Source of the DNA: a virus
Reading direction: 5' to 3' (one strand)
Virus record (IMG/VR): IMGVR_UViG_3300043567_000498
Span: 19,934 to 83,933 of that record
DNA: 64,000 nt
The translations under genes and the position numbers were made by a program. Shown one piece after another: positions 8,002-18,200 of this stretch. Positions within the stretch are counted from its first letter, which is position 1. Each line of letters opens with the position of its first letter. The notes beneath the pieces were generated by a model. The model had not been told where the DNA came from, did not search any database, and worked only from the letters and a program-made list of their open reading frames with translations.

Positions 8002-9185
8002 AATGGGAGATCTGCTGAGGTTCCTGCTTGGACTGCTGATATAGTACCACCTCCAGAACTCACTTGTTTCCAGTTGGTTCCACCGGCAAAGGTGGTGACT
8101 GGAGTGAGTTTATTGGTTGTAGTATTGTCTCCAAGTCTTCCAAAACTTCCAAAACCCCAAGTCCATAAGGTTCCATCGGTCTTAATTGCTGCTGTATGAG
8201 AATCACCACAATCTACTTGTTTCCAGTTGGTTCCACCGGCAAATGTGGTGACTGGAGTGGATCTAAAGGTTGTTGATGCGTTTCCAAGTCGTCCAGAATC
8301 TCCACCACCCCAAGTCCATAAAGTTCCATCGGTCTTAATTGCTGCTGTATGAGCATTTCCACCACTCACTTGTTTCCAGTTGTTTCCACCGGCAAAGGTA
8401 GTGACTGGAGTGGATGTGTTTGTTGTTGTTGCATTTCCAAGTTGTCCAGAACTTCCACTACCCCAAGTCCATAAGGTTCCATCAGTTTTAATTGCTGCTG
8501 TATATTGATTACCAACACTCACTTGTTTCCAGTTGGTTCCACCGGCAAATGTGGTGACTGGAGTAGATATACTACCTGTTGTTACTGCATTTCCAAGTCG
8601 TCCTTGACCTCCATTACCCCAAATCCATAAGGTTCCATCGGTCTTGATTGCTGCGGCATGAAGTTCTCCACAACTCACTTGTTTCCAGTTGGTTCCACCG
8701 GCAAAGGTGGTGACTGGAGTGGATCTATTGGTTCCATCATTAGTTCCAAGTCGTCCAAATCCCCCATTACCCCAAGTCCATAAAGTTCCATCAGTCTTAA
8801 TTGCTGCTGTATAAAGACCATCACAACTCACTTGTTTCCAATTGATTCCTCCGGCAAAAGTGGTGACTGGAGTGGATCTAGTGATTGTATCATTAGTTCC
8901 AAGTAGAGGTGATAGGCTATTTCCAAGACCCCAAGTCCATAAGGTTCCATCGGTCTTGATTGCTGCCGTACCCTCATCTCCACCACTCACTTGTTTCCAG
9001 TTGGTTCCTCCAGCAAATGTGGTAATTGGAGTGGATCTATCGGTTGCAGCATTGTTTCCAAGTTTTCCATATTGTCCACTACCCCAAGCCCACAAAGCAT
9101 CACCAACATACTGGTCAATCAACCAGTACTCGGTTACAAAATAATTCTCTAAGTCTCCTTCCGGTGAAAAAAATTGATTAGGCAT
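7995..9185 (-). CDS. RCC1-repeat seven-bladed beta-propeller protein (third of three)
   Basis: A 396-residue paralogue with seven blades, each with TAAIKTDGTLWTWG and GGTNWKQVS. The N-terminal MPNQFFSPEGDLENYFVTEY differs from the other two, so the three share the propeller but not the presumed attachment segment. Its start overlaps the stop of the collagen-like/S74 gene by 8 bases, so it is translated from the structural-gene message. Blade-to-blade differences concentrate in short loops (for example GDEGT, DGLYT, GELHA, GNQYT after the KQVS strand). A host-contact surface would be expected to look like this (inference). Confidence 0.8.
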   Translation of the reverse strand: MPNQFFSPEGDLENYFVTEYWLIDQYVGDALWAWGSGQYGKLGNNAATDRSTPITTFAGGTNWKQVSGGDEGTAAIKTDGTLWTWGLGNSLSPLLGTNDTITRSTPVTTFAGGINWKQVSCDGLYTAAIKTDGTLWTWGNGGFGRLGTNDGTNRSTPVTTFAGGTNWKQVSCGELHAAAIKTDGTLWIWGNGGQGRLGNAVTTGSISTPVTTFAGGTNWKQVSVGNQYTAAIKTDGTLWTWGSGSSGQLGNATTTNTSTPVTTFAGGNNWKQVSGGNAHTAAIKTDGTLWTWGGGDSGRLGNASTTFRSTPVTTFAGGTNWKQVDCGDSHTAAIKTDGTLWTWGFGSFGRLGDNTTTNKLTPVTTFAGGTNWKQVSSGGGTISAVQAGTSADLPFS

Positions 9186-10065
9186 CTAACTTTCTTTCCA
9201 GTTCTTCAATTCTAATTTGCTGTTCTTTGATTGCTTCAATCAATACACCAACAAGGTTTCCATAAGAAACTGTTTTCAATCCTCTATCATTAGTGCTTAC
9301 AACTTCTGGAATAATTCTTTCCATTTCTTGTGCAATTACACCAATAGAACCCGTATTGTGTCCATCTGTCCAGTCATAACGAACACCATTCATTTGCATT
9401 ACTAAATCAAGAGCATTTGCAATTGGTGTTATGTTGGTTTTTTGAGTTTCATCAGAGAGTGATGTGAATACTGTTGCCGATAATGTTCCTGTAGATGGGT
9501 TAAATGTAAGTTTAGTTGAAGCAACATTAATAGTGCTACTAGTTCCAGAAGTTACATCTTCAAATACTGGATATCTTGTAGCATTTGTTGAATTATCGTC
9601 ACTAACAGTAATAGAACCTCCTCCACCGGCAGCAGCACCTTGAACACCTTGGTTACTTATACCTTGTACACCTTGTTGTCCTTGTCTTCCTTGAAGTCCT
9701 TGAACACCTTGATTAGAAAGACCTTGTAGACCTTGTGTACCTTGAGAACCTAAAGTACCCTGAAGACCTTGAGTACCTTGAGTTCCCTGAAGTCCTTGTC
9801 TACCCTGTAATCCTTGATTACCCTGAAGACCTTGAGTTCCCTGAAGACCTTGAGTTCCCTGAAGACCCTGAGTTCCTTGGAGTCCTTGTCTACCTTGGAG
9901 TCCTTGAGCACCTTGAGCACCTCCAGACCCAGTTGTCCAAGCAATACCAACTCCGGTAGATATTAATACAGAACCACCGATGCCAATTTGATTGGAACTA
10001 TCATAAATTCCACCATCAATCTTAATATCACCATATATTCTTGTACCACCTTTGAGTTTTGCCAT
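9178..10065 (-). CDS. Collagen-like tail-fibre protein with C-terminal S74 chaperone domain
   Basis: A 295-residue protein in three parts. Residues 1-50 are a small head (MAKLKGGTRIYGDIKIDGGIYD). Residues about 50-145 are Gly-X-Y repeats (QGLQGTQ, QGRQGLQ), expected to form a trimeric collagen-like triple helix. Residues about 200-295 carry the intramolecular chaperone (peptidase S74) domain: SDETQKTNITPI with the Ser-Asp at which such proteins cleave themselves, MNGVRYDWTD, GSIGVIAQEMERIIPEVV, and a closing coiled coil IKEQQIRIEELERKL. S74 domains drive trimerisation of fibres, then are released by autoproteolysis. It sits 3 bases after the 941-residue structural gene and overlaps the RCC1 gene. 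Confidence 0.85.
   Translation of the reverse strand: MAKLKGGTRIYGDIKIDGGIYDSSNQIGIGGSVLISTGVGIAWTTGSGGAQGAQGLQGRQGLQGTQGLQGTQGLQGTQGLQGNQGLQGRQGLQGTQGTQGLQGTLGSQGTQGLQGLSNQGVQGLQGRQGQQGVQGISNQGVQGAAAGGGGSITVSDDNSTNATRYPVFEDVTSGTSSTINVASTKLTFNPSTGTLSATVFTSLSDETQKTNITPIANALDLVMQMNGVRYDWTDGHNTGSIGVIAQEMERIIPEVVSTNDRGLKTVSYGNLVGVLIEAIKEQQIRIEELERKLDA
9640..9920 (-). repeat. Collagen-like Gly-X-Y coding repeat (9-base period)
   Basis: Tandem 9-base units coding G-L-Q, G-T-Q, G-R-Q and similar triplets. Synonymous third-base changes are scattered through the array while the protein pattern is kept. Confidence 0.85.
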
Positions 10066-10068
10066 TTC

Positions 10069-12894
10069 TTATGCCTGTGCCTCCGTCCAAGAAAGTCTTG
10101 CATTGATTGTTTGAGAAGTTCCCGCAAGATTAGTTGCAACAATAGTCACCATATCAGGTCCATCCGGATAAACATTATTTACGGTTGTCGGAACAGTCAA
10201 TACAGTTCCTCCACCTAAAATAGAATTTCCAAGGTCACGAACAAGATTGAGTTCTTTTGAGTTAACTCCATTTGGAACGAAGAATGAATAAATTTGTTCT
10301 CCACCAGTCACAGTTGTAGTTCCGGTATGTACGCAAATCTGAGAAAGAGATGAACCACCAGCGGAAGCGAAAGTTCCGGCACTTACTCTTCCATTTAAAA
10401 TCAGAGCAATTCTAAAGTTAGCACTTGCAACCGCTCCAATTTCTCGAAGAGTTAATTGCATTCGGTTAATTAAATCTCTTGCTCCCAGTACTCCAGTCAG
10501 ACCAGAATCAACACTCGGAGAAAGACGAAGAGAAATAAGAGCATTTGTTGCTCCAGCAGCAATACTTAGTGCGGTATTCATACCCGAAGTAAATATGAAC
10601 GATTTATCATCATCAAATCCTCCATCCATAATGACCGAAGAACCCCAGTGTGCAATTGTTGCAGATGTTTGAGGTGCATGAAGTTCAACTGAAACTGGTG
10701 CTGTTGCACTAAAGGTAAATGTGGTTGCAGATGCGGTTCCACCACCACCAGTAAGACCACCAGGACCAGTTAGGTTGGTGACATTTCTCGTTAGAGTTGT
10801 AAATGTAGTTGCGGTTTTACCAGTATAATTAATGTATTCTACTGCTGCTCCAGTTCCTCCTGCCGCTCTTACTACAAGAGTTCCAGAAGATGGGAATAAT
10901 GAAGTATCATTTACCGACATAGATGCGGTAACACCAGATGTTAATGTTGCAGTCAAATACGTAATTGGTGGAATTGTATTACACTCATATCTTGATGGAA
11001 GGTTTCCAGAACGCATATATGCTTCGGTTCTGAAGTTTGCATTTGGTGTTCTATGACAATAAATGACTTCACCTCTTTGGTTCTTGAATCCATAACGAAT
11101 TGCTCCTGCACCATACCAGGAATAATCCATATAAATCATCTGCATCTTGTTCAAATCCAGATTAAATCCTGATGGTCCAGTTCCATCACACTTATCAATA
11201 TTGAATTGAGATTGAGCAACTCGTGTATCAATTCTCTTTGTTATAATTATGGCACCACTTGAAATCGTAGTTCCTCTGTATTCTGGAGAAACAAACATAG
11301 AAGTGTCACTAGCAATCGTGAGAACTAGATATGACATTCCACGAATAACTACATAATCTCCTGGTTTGAGTTGAGAAGAAAACTTGGTATTTGTTCCAGT
11401 AATTGTTGCAGAACCTGCAGTAACTGATACTCCACCTGATAGTTGTTCTGTACTTGAACGTCTTACTGCGTATAAAGTTTGACCATCGTGCTCAAAGAAA
11501 AATCCATTTTGCTCATCAAACATTCCAATACGAATTCTGGAACCATACCAGGCGAATGGCGAAACATTAATGGGAAATCCTGTTGCTGGAGATGATGCTG
11601 GTGTTGAACCAGCGGTGTAAGTAAATGTTAAATCAGTTGGAACTGTTGCTACGGTAAATGTTCCGTTATATGCCGCTTGGTCAGCACCAGATACAATAAC
11701 AGATGCTCCCGGACCTAAGTTATGTGGAAACTTACAGGTTACAGTAACAGTAGTTCCAGATGAAGTAACATTATCAACAGAAAATCCTGCTTTGAGGTTT
11801 GTACCAGTACTGAACTGAACACCTTTACCAGACTGATAACGGAAGTATCTTCTTGTCTGACGAATCAGTTGATTATTATGATATGGAGTTCCCGAACTAA
11901 AACTTACACCACCATCATAAGGTCTGTGAATAGATGAAGTGTAAGGTCTTGCATAAAGATTTTGTGTCCCGCCAGTTGCTGTGATTTGTCCTGATGGTGC
12001 AACATCGGCAATAAAAGTGAAGGTATTTGATGTTGGTATGGTAGCAACAAAAAATGCTCCATTCGGTGGATTAGATGTTGCTGCTGTTGTATTTCTTACA
12101 AAAATACCATCACCAATAGAAAAACCATGAGGACCAGTAGTTGTACAAGTAACTGTGGTTCCAGAGTTAGTAAATGCAGCACCACCAGTTGCACTTACTG
12201 GAATTGCAGAACCAGTAAAGAAACTTCCAGAATAAACATAAGTCTTTGAGGCATCAAAAATTGTTGCGTTTACTACGTTTGCTCTGGCAACATAAGTAAA
12301 GTTTCCTGCGGCACTTGTTTCTGTAAGTTGCCAACCATTTGCAATTGGGTCTGTTGCGTCCTGAACAAAGATAGGAACACCAACACCTGGGTTTGCGGTT
12401 GATGTTACCGTAACAGTTCTAGTTCCTGCTCCTGCGATGTTAGTAATTGTAATAGGTGATGTTGCATCATAAAAAGCACTTGGGCGATTGCTTAATAGTG
12501 TGGTAGTTTCCCATTTGGTGGGTTGAGTTCCATACTCAAAGTCAGTATCAATTAGTGACTGTGGATTAGAAATTCTCATCTTACCCACAGGGTCCATCAG
12601 AGTTTCTGATGGAGTTATATATTGCTCGTGGTCATCTACAACAAACTGGAGTTTATGAGTTGATAGCATTCCAGTAGTATTATAATTCAAAACTACTGTC
12701 GTAGTATCGGCATTTCCATCAATTGTATAAGAAGTTGCCGTCAGATTTGAGTCTGAAAAGTTATAAATTACCTGATTAGTTGTTACATTCGTAATCAGTA
12801 TCAATCGTTCTCTCGGAGTTGCACGAGGAATAACTACAGTCTTTGTAGCAGGAGTAAATGTATATCCAGTTTCAAGTAATACCTGTCTTGCCAT
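10069..12894 (-). CDS. Large virion structural protein (tail/baseplate-associated)
   Basis: A 941-residue beta-rich protein without catalytic motifs. It starts MARQVLLETGYTFTPATKTV, followed by IPRATPRERLILITNVT. Repeated beta modules contain the pattern TNSGTTVTCTTTGPHGFSIGD / SSGTTVTVTCKFPHNLGPG, two copies of a T-V-T-x-T...PH-x-L/F-G unit typical of cyanophage structural proteins. The middle contains conserved-looking aromatic runs (FRTEAYMRSGNLPSRYE). No signal peptide. It lies between the glycine-rich/LamG protein and the S74 fibre, with a CTCATAAATATA late-promoter-like site upstream. A structural role is well supported by composition and location; the exact virion position is not. Confidence 0.65.
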   Translation of the reverse strand: MARQVLLETGYTFTPATKTVVIPRATPRERLILITNVTTNQVIYNFSDSNLTATSYTIDGNADTTTVVLNYNTTGMLSTHKLQFVVDDHEQYITPSETLMDPVGKMRISNPQSLIDTDFEYGTQPTKWETTTLLSNRPSAFYDATSPITITNIAGAGTRTVTVTSTANPGVGVPIFVQDATDPIANGWQLTETSAAGNFTYVARANVVNATIFDASKTYVYSGSFFTGSAIPVSATGGAAFTNSGTTVTCTTTGPHGFSIGDGIFVRNTTAATSNPPNGAFFVATIPTSNTFTFIADVAPSGQITATGGTQNLYARPYTSSIHRPYDGGVSFSSGTPYHNNQLIRQTRRYFRYQSGKGVQFSTGTNLKAGFSVDNVTSSGTTVTVTCKFPHNLGPGASVIVSGADQAAYNGTFTVATVPTDLTFTYTAGSTPASSPATGFPINVSPFAWYGSRIRIGMFDEQNGFFFEHDGQTLYAVRRSSTEQLSGGVSVTAGSATITGTNTKFSSQLKPGDYVVIRGMSYLVLTIASDTSMFVSPEYRGTTISSGAIIITKRIDTRVAQSQFNIDKCDGTGPSGFNLDLNKMQMIYMDYSWYGAGAIRYGFKNQRGEVIYCHRTPNANFRTEAYMRSGNLPSRYECNTIPPITYLTATLTSGVTASMSVNDTSLFPSSGTLVVRAAGGTGAAVEYINYTGKTATTFTTLTRNVTNLTGPGGLTGGGGTASATTFTFSATAPVSVELHAPQTSATIAHWGSSVIMDGGFDDDKSFIFTSGMNTALSIAAGATNALISLRLSPSVDSGLTGVLGARDLINRMQLTLREIGAVASANFRIALILNGRVSAGTFASAGGSSLSQICVHTGTTTVTGGEQIYSFFVPNGVNSKELNLVRDLGNSILGGGTVLTVPTTVNNVYPDGPDMVTIVATNLAGTSQTINARLSWTEAQA

Positions 12895-12913
12895 TATTAG
12901 CGAATACCTTTTT

Positions 12914-12925
12914 TATATTTATGAG
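12914..12925 (-). promoter_or_regulatory. T4-late-like promoter for the 941-residue structural gene
   Basis: Minus strand CTCATAAATATA about 20 bases before the ATG at 12894, in the short gap after the gene ending at 12936. An AAAAGG ribosome-site-like run follows. Confidence 0.45.
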
Positions 12926-12935
12926 ATAAACTAAA

Positions 12936-15224
12936 CTACAACCAGAAGCGGTTTGTTATAATCTTATATATCTGAAGTATTTCCAAGTCCGTTAATTGAC
13001 GATTATAAGTCAGAAATTGTGCCACATTTCCATTCAAATATCCTGGTGCGGCATCCGCAAGAGAAGCACCAAAAGACACATCAGAACCCGAGACAGTATT
13101 AATTGCCGTTGCTCCAGAAGTTACCGTCGTATCAGTTACCAAATAACCATCAATATAAAGTTTAATACTACTTGCAGTTCCACTAGCAGGTGCCGATGCC
13201 GCAATCATATACCATGCACCATTCGTAACATTAGGAGCACTTGTATTGGCAAGAACACTTCCGGTGGCAATTTCTACTCTTGGTCTAAATGTTGTCGCAT
13301 CTAATGATACATTCCATTTACCTCCAGTCGCAGTAGTACCCCAACCAAAAAGACGATACGCAATGTTTGGCACCCTTGCTCTGAACCAGATGATTGATGT
13401 TCTTGCTCCTGTTCCGGTTATTCCTTTATATCCACTGATGGTCATATAATCATTTGTACCATCAAATGCTACTGAACCCTCTCGTATGATTGAAGAATAT
13501 GTTGGTTCACCTAAAGGTACAGTACTTGCGGTTCTTCCATTTCCACTTAAGTCTGCTATGGTGAAATAAGCAGGTGAAGATTGATCGGTGACATTAGTTG
13601 AAGGATAAGACCTACCAGCACCATAGATAATTCTTACGGCACCATTTGCACCACTACCTGGAGTATCTCCACCGGCAGCACCGGCACCACCACCACCATA
13701 AGCACCACCAGCACCATTAAGTGTACCAGAGTTACTACCATTAGTGCCACTAGAACCGGCAAGACCTCCGGTTCCAGCTCCACTTCCATTCCCACTAGTA
13801 CCAGCACCAAGTATACCTACACCTCCACCACCGGCATTTTGTCCACCACCGCCACCGCCTCCGCCAGAACCATTAGTAGAAGCAGGAGTTAAGTCACCAT
13901 CTTGACCTGTTCCGCCAGTTCCAGAATAACCACCGGCACCACCACCGCCAGCACCTTGAGTATTTCCATCAGCAGTTGCCCCGCCAGCACCACCGGCACC
14001 TCCAGTACCAACAACTACAGTTCCTCCAGTACCACCGGCATTTCCATTGTCTGGACTTTGCCCGGCGCCACCTCCATTTGCGGCAACTAAATTTGTTCCA
14101 CTCCTATGAATTCTAGATTGCCCACCAGCAGTATTGGAACCTCCACCAGAACCAACCACAACTGTAAGACTTTCTCCGGGAGTAACGGCAATAGATGCTT
14201 GATATGCAAGCCCGCCGCCGCCGCCACCAGAACCTGGTTCTTCTGGGTCAGTATCATTTCCACCTCCACCACCTCCACCGACACAAACGGCAGAGATTGA
14301 AGTATAACCGGCAGGTACAACAAAGGTATAAGTTCCCGGTGTAGTATATAATTCCTGACTTACTGCGGCAATTTGAGTAACACTTGTAGAAATTCCGGCA
14401 TCAATATACAGTTGCATTCCACTAGTAGTAACATCAGTTACAAATAAATCCATCTCATTAATTTCATTATAAACAATCACAGACTTATCAGTATTTTGTC
14501 TCATATATCTTCCTTGCCCCGCACCAAAGAAAGTTCCTCCAAACTCATCATATACTAAGTCATAAGGTGGAAAGACATTTGCGGTGAGTGTAGTTGCAGC
14601 ACCTACATTTTCACTAAATCCAGAACTATAATATGTTCCAAGTCCTGTGATGTTTGTGTTGGTTGTTGATGCCAGAACTCTACTAATTGCTGTGCCTGAT
14701 GTTGGGGTATAATCAGTTACCAATGAACTTTTTTCTAATTGAACTCCCCAAAAATCTAAAACATAATTTGTATTATTGTCGGAAAACAAATCTAAGAAAG
14801 TTTTTGCAGTTGCTGTTGGAACTCCACTTACAGTCACTCTTACCCATTGATTAGTAACTAATTGTGATGAATAATCCGCAGAGGGATTTCCATCACCCAA
14901 ATCTGTAAAAGCACTACCTGTTCCACTAATTTTTCTTACATAAAAACTTGTTATATAAGTATCAGTTCCATTAGGAGTAAGTGAAGGTATATTTACTCTC
15001 AACAATGCATTTGTTGTATTGTTGCAAGTAAATCTAACTGCAGTAGTTGTTCCATCAGGTGCATCAATTCCTGTAGTTAATGTTGCTCCTGCAGGAAAAT
15101 TATTAACCCAAGTAGCTGTATTGTATGTAGAGTATGAAACTAAATTCTCACTCATAGAGTAATCATCAAACTCATATGCGACTATAGATGCGTATTGGTC
15201 TAATCTTCCTACAATATCTGGCAT
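12936..15224 (-). CDS. Tail-fibre-type protein: glycine-rich domain plus C-terminal LamG domain
   Basis: A 762-residue multidomain protein. Residues about 20-190 are a jelly-roll, carbohydrate-binding-module-like domain (TWVNNFPAGATLTTGIDAPD). Residues about 300-530 are a glycine-rich region introduced by YTFVVPAGYTSISAVCVGG and followed by long poly-Gly, as in phage glycine-rich tip domains that fold as polyglycine-helix bundles. Residues about 565-762 are a LamG/concanavalin-like domain (GSVAFDGTNDYMTISGYKG ... SIKLYIDGYLV ... NGNVAQFLTYNRQLTDLEI). Such architecture fits a receptor-binding fibre or adhesin. It follows the 1447-residue collagen-like gene by 4 bases. Confidence 0.72.
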   Translation of the reverse strand: MPDIVGRLDQYASIVAYEFDDYSMSENLVSYSTYNTATWVNNFPAGATLTTGIDAPDGTTTAVRFTCNNTTNALLRVNIPSLTPNGTDTYITSFYVRKISGTGSAFTDLGDGNPSADYSSQLVTNQWVRVTVSGVPTATAKTFLDLFSDNNTNYVLDFWGVQLEKSSLVTDYTPTSGTAISRVLASTTNTNITGLGTYYSSGFSENVGAATTLTANVFPPYDLVYDEFGGTFFGAGQGRYMRQNTDKSVIVYNEINEMDLFVTDVTTSGMQLYIDAGISTSVTQIAAVSQELYTTPGTYTFVVPAGYTSISAVCVGGGGGGGNDTDPEEPGSGGGGGGLAYQASIAVTPGESLTVVVGSGGGSNTAGGQSRIHRSGTNLVAANGGGAGQSPDNGNAGGTGGTVVVGTGGAGGAGGATADGNTQGAGGGGAGGYSGTGGTGQDGDLTPASTNGSGGGGGGGGQNAGGGGVGILGAGTSGNGSGAGTGGLAGSSGTNGSNSGTLNGAGGAYGGGGAGAAGGDTPGSGANGAVRIIYGAGRSYPSTNVTDQSSPAYFTIADLSGNGRTASTVPLGEPTYSSIIREGSVAFDGTNDYMTISGYKGITGTGARTSIIWFRARVPNIAYRLFGWGTTATGGKWNVSLDATTFRPRVEIATGSVLANTSAPNVTNGAWYMIAASAPASGTASSIKLYIDGYLVTDTTVTSGATAINTVSGSDVSFGASLADAAPGYLNGNVAQFLTYNRQLTDLEILQIYKIITNRFWL

Positions 15225-15228
15225 AATA

Positions 15229-18200
15229 TTATCCTGCCACGAAGTCTAAACTGTTAGTCGTGGAATTATACTGTATATAGAAGTTAGTGGTTCCTGAAGT
15301 TCCACCAAATCTCATCTTGTTTGTTGAGGTTACTCTTGCATCACCAGCAATATCTGCCGTGAATGATGGACTTGCGGTTCCTATACCAACATTACCAGTA
15401 CTCAGAATCGTAACTCTTTCTGTATTATTTGAAGCAACTTTAACATTATATGCTCCCTGAGAACCTAGTGTAAGAGTTCCTCCGGAAGAATATAGATAAG
15501 TACCATCAGGGTCTCCGAATGGTCCACCACCGGCAAATGTGGTTCCATTAATTCCAAAGTCACCGAAATAAGTTGTTCCTGCGGCACGGTCATTATTAAC
15601 AATAACATCTGCAGAAGATGTAGATCCACTATTTTTATTCTGAACAACTACTTGTGCATAACTATTGACACTATGAACAAAATTAGCAATAATATCAGTA
15701 TCAGAGAAGTTAAGTTGACCTATACCTAAGAGACCATTTGTGCCACTTGAACTAGTTGGAGTACCGGATAAGTAAAGAACAGAATCACTTGCAGTTCCAC
15801 TAGCACTTAAATCTATCTGAGTAGCAGTTAAAGTAGTACCATTAAAAGTAAGATTAGCAGAACCGGTTGCAGTATTAGTACCATCCTTATAGACGACTTG
15901 ATTGGCAGAACCAGCTACTGGACCTGTTAGACCTTGTAATCCTTGAGTTCCCTGAGAACCTAAAGTACCCTGGAGACCTTGAGTTCCCTGAAGTCCTTGT
16001 GTACCTTGAGAACCTAAAGTACCTTGTAATCCTTGAGTACCTTGAGAACCTAAAGTACCCTGAAGACCTTGCCTACCCTGCAATCCTTGATTACCTTGTA
16101 ATCCCTGAGTACCTTGAGAACCTAAAGTACCTTGGAGACCTTGAGTACCCTGAGAACCTAAAGTACCTTGTAATCCCTGAGTACCTTGAGAACCTAAAGT
16201 ACCCTGTAATCCCTGAGTACCTTGAGAACCTAAAGTACCTTGGAGACCTTGAGTACCCTGAGAACCTAAAGTACCTTGTAATCCTTGAGTTCCCTGAGAA
16301 CCTAAAGTACCTTGTAATCCCTGAGTACCCTGAGAACCTAAAGTACCTTGTAATCCCTGAGTACCCTGAGAACCTAAAGTACCTTGTAATCCCTGAGTAC
16401 CCTGAGAACCTAAAGTGCCCTGAAGTCCTTGTCTACCCTGCAATCCTTGATTACCTTGAAGTCCTTGTGTACCCTGAGAACCTAAAGTACCCTGTAATCC
16501 CTGAGTACCCTGAGAACCTAAAGTACCCTGAAGTCCTTGAGTACCTTGTAATCCTTGAAGTCCTTGAAGTCCTTGTGTACCTTGAGTACCCTGAAGACCT
16601 TGAAGTCCTTGTGTACCTTGAGAACCTAAAGTACCTTGTAATCCCTGAGAACCTAAAGTACCCTGAAGACCTTGAGTTCCCTGAAGTCCTTGTCTACCCT
16701 GCAATCCTTGATTACCTTGTAATCCTTGATTACCTTGTAATCCTTGTAATCCAGCAGCAAATGGAGTAGTCCAACTAACTCCGGCACCAGTAGAAATAAA
16801 GACACTACCAGCGGCACCTATATTTCCATAAAAATCTCTTAAGGATGAATCAAGTTCAATTAATCCAACAAAAGTAGAAGCACCAGAAACTCTTACATCA
16901 CCCTGAACTGTGAGTTTTGATGTTGGAAGTGTGGTTCCAATACCTACTTTTTCATTAATTCCATAAGGTGCTAATTGAATAGTTCCATCGGCATTTACAT
17001 CAATACTTGGAATACCAGAAACATCATTAACTGAGAAGATAGAACCAGTAGTTAGATTATTTGTAATACTAAAGAGTTGCCCAGCAGAACCCTCAAAAGA
17101 AAGTGTTCCAGAGTTTAAAGTATCATAAGGAACAACATCAATGACAGTTCCAATTCCAAGTGCCCCTGTTGAAGGATTAATTTGAAGTCTTGTAGATGAA
17201 ACTCTTAATGTGGTTTGAATACCTGAAGTTACACTTGATATTGCCACATACCAATTTGAATTTGTGGTAGTATCATCAAGTATTGTTACTCCACCATTAT
17301 TTCCACCCTGAAGACCCTGAAGTCCTTGAGTACCTTGTAGTCCTTGAGCACCTTGTAATCCTTGAGTACCTTGAAGTCCTTGTCTACCCTGCAATCCTTG
17401 ATTACCCTGAAGACCTTGAGTACCCTGCAATCCTTGATTACCCTGAAGACCTTGAGTGCCTTGAGAACCTAAAGTACCTTGAAGACCTTGAGTACCCTGA
17501 GAACCTAAAGTACCTTGGAGTCCTTGAGTACCCTGAAGTCCTTGAGTACCCTGAAGACCTTGAGTTCCCTGAAGACCTTGAGTTCCCTGAAGTCCTTGTG
17601 TACCTTGAAGTCCTTGTCTACCCTGCAATCCTTGATTACCCTGAAGTCCCTGAGTTCCTTGGAGTCCTTGAGTACCCTGAAGACCTTGCAAACCAGCCGC
17701 AAATGGAGCAGTCCAACTTACTCCTGTACCAGTAGAACTGAGAACACTACCAGCAGCCCCTACATTTCCATAAAAATCTCTTAATCCAGCGTCTAGTTCA
17801 ACAGTTTGAACAAATGTAGAGAGACCAGTAATTCTTAATTGCGGAGAAGTTACGGTTAAATCAGTAACTTGAATTCCACCAGCGGCAAGTCTCACCCCAT
17901 TAGGAACTTGATTAGTGCCGACACCAACCGCATAATTAAATAACCAGGCATCAGTATTCAGTCCAGTAAAAGTACCAGACTTAATCCACATAATTTGTTT
18001 ATATGTAGATGGAACGTCATCAGTACCAACACCAGCATTAATATCAAATAATGGACTTCCCTCTGTTGAAGCAACCGCAATACCACCGTGATTTGCTGTA
18101 GTATCATTTGAAATAACGGCACCACCAGCAGTAGTAGCAAGACCTACAATAATATCTTTATCTTTTACTGTTAAAGTGGTAGAAGCAATAAGAACCGATG

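Noticed and set aside
1270-9185. A diversity-generating retroelement acting on RCC1 loops
   Set aside because: No reverse transcriptase gene or template/variable repeat pair is seen in the window. Loop variation can be explained by duplication and conversion.
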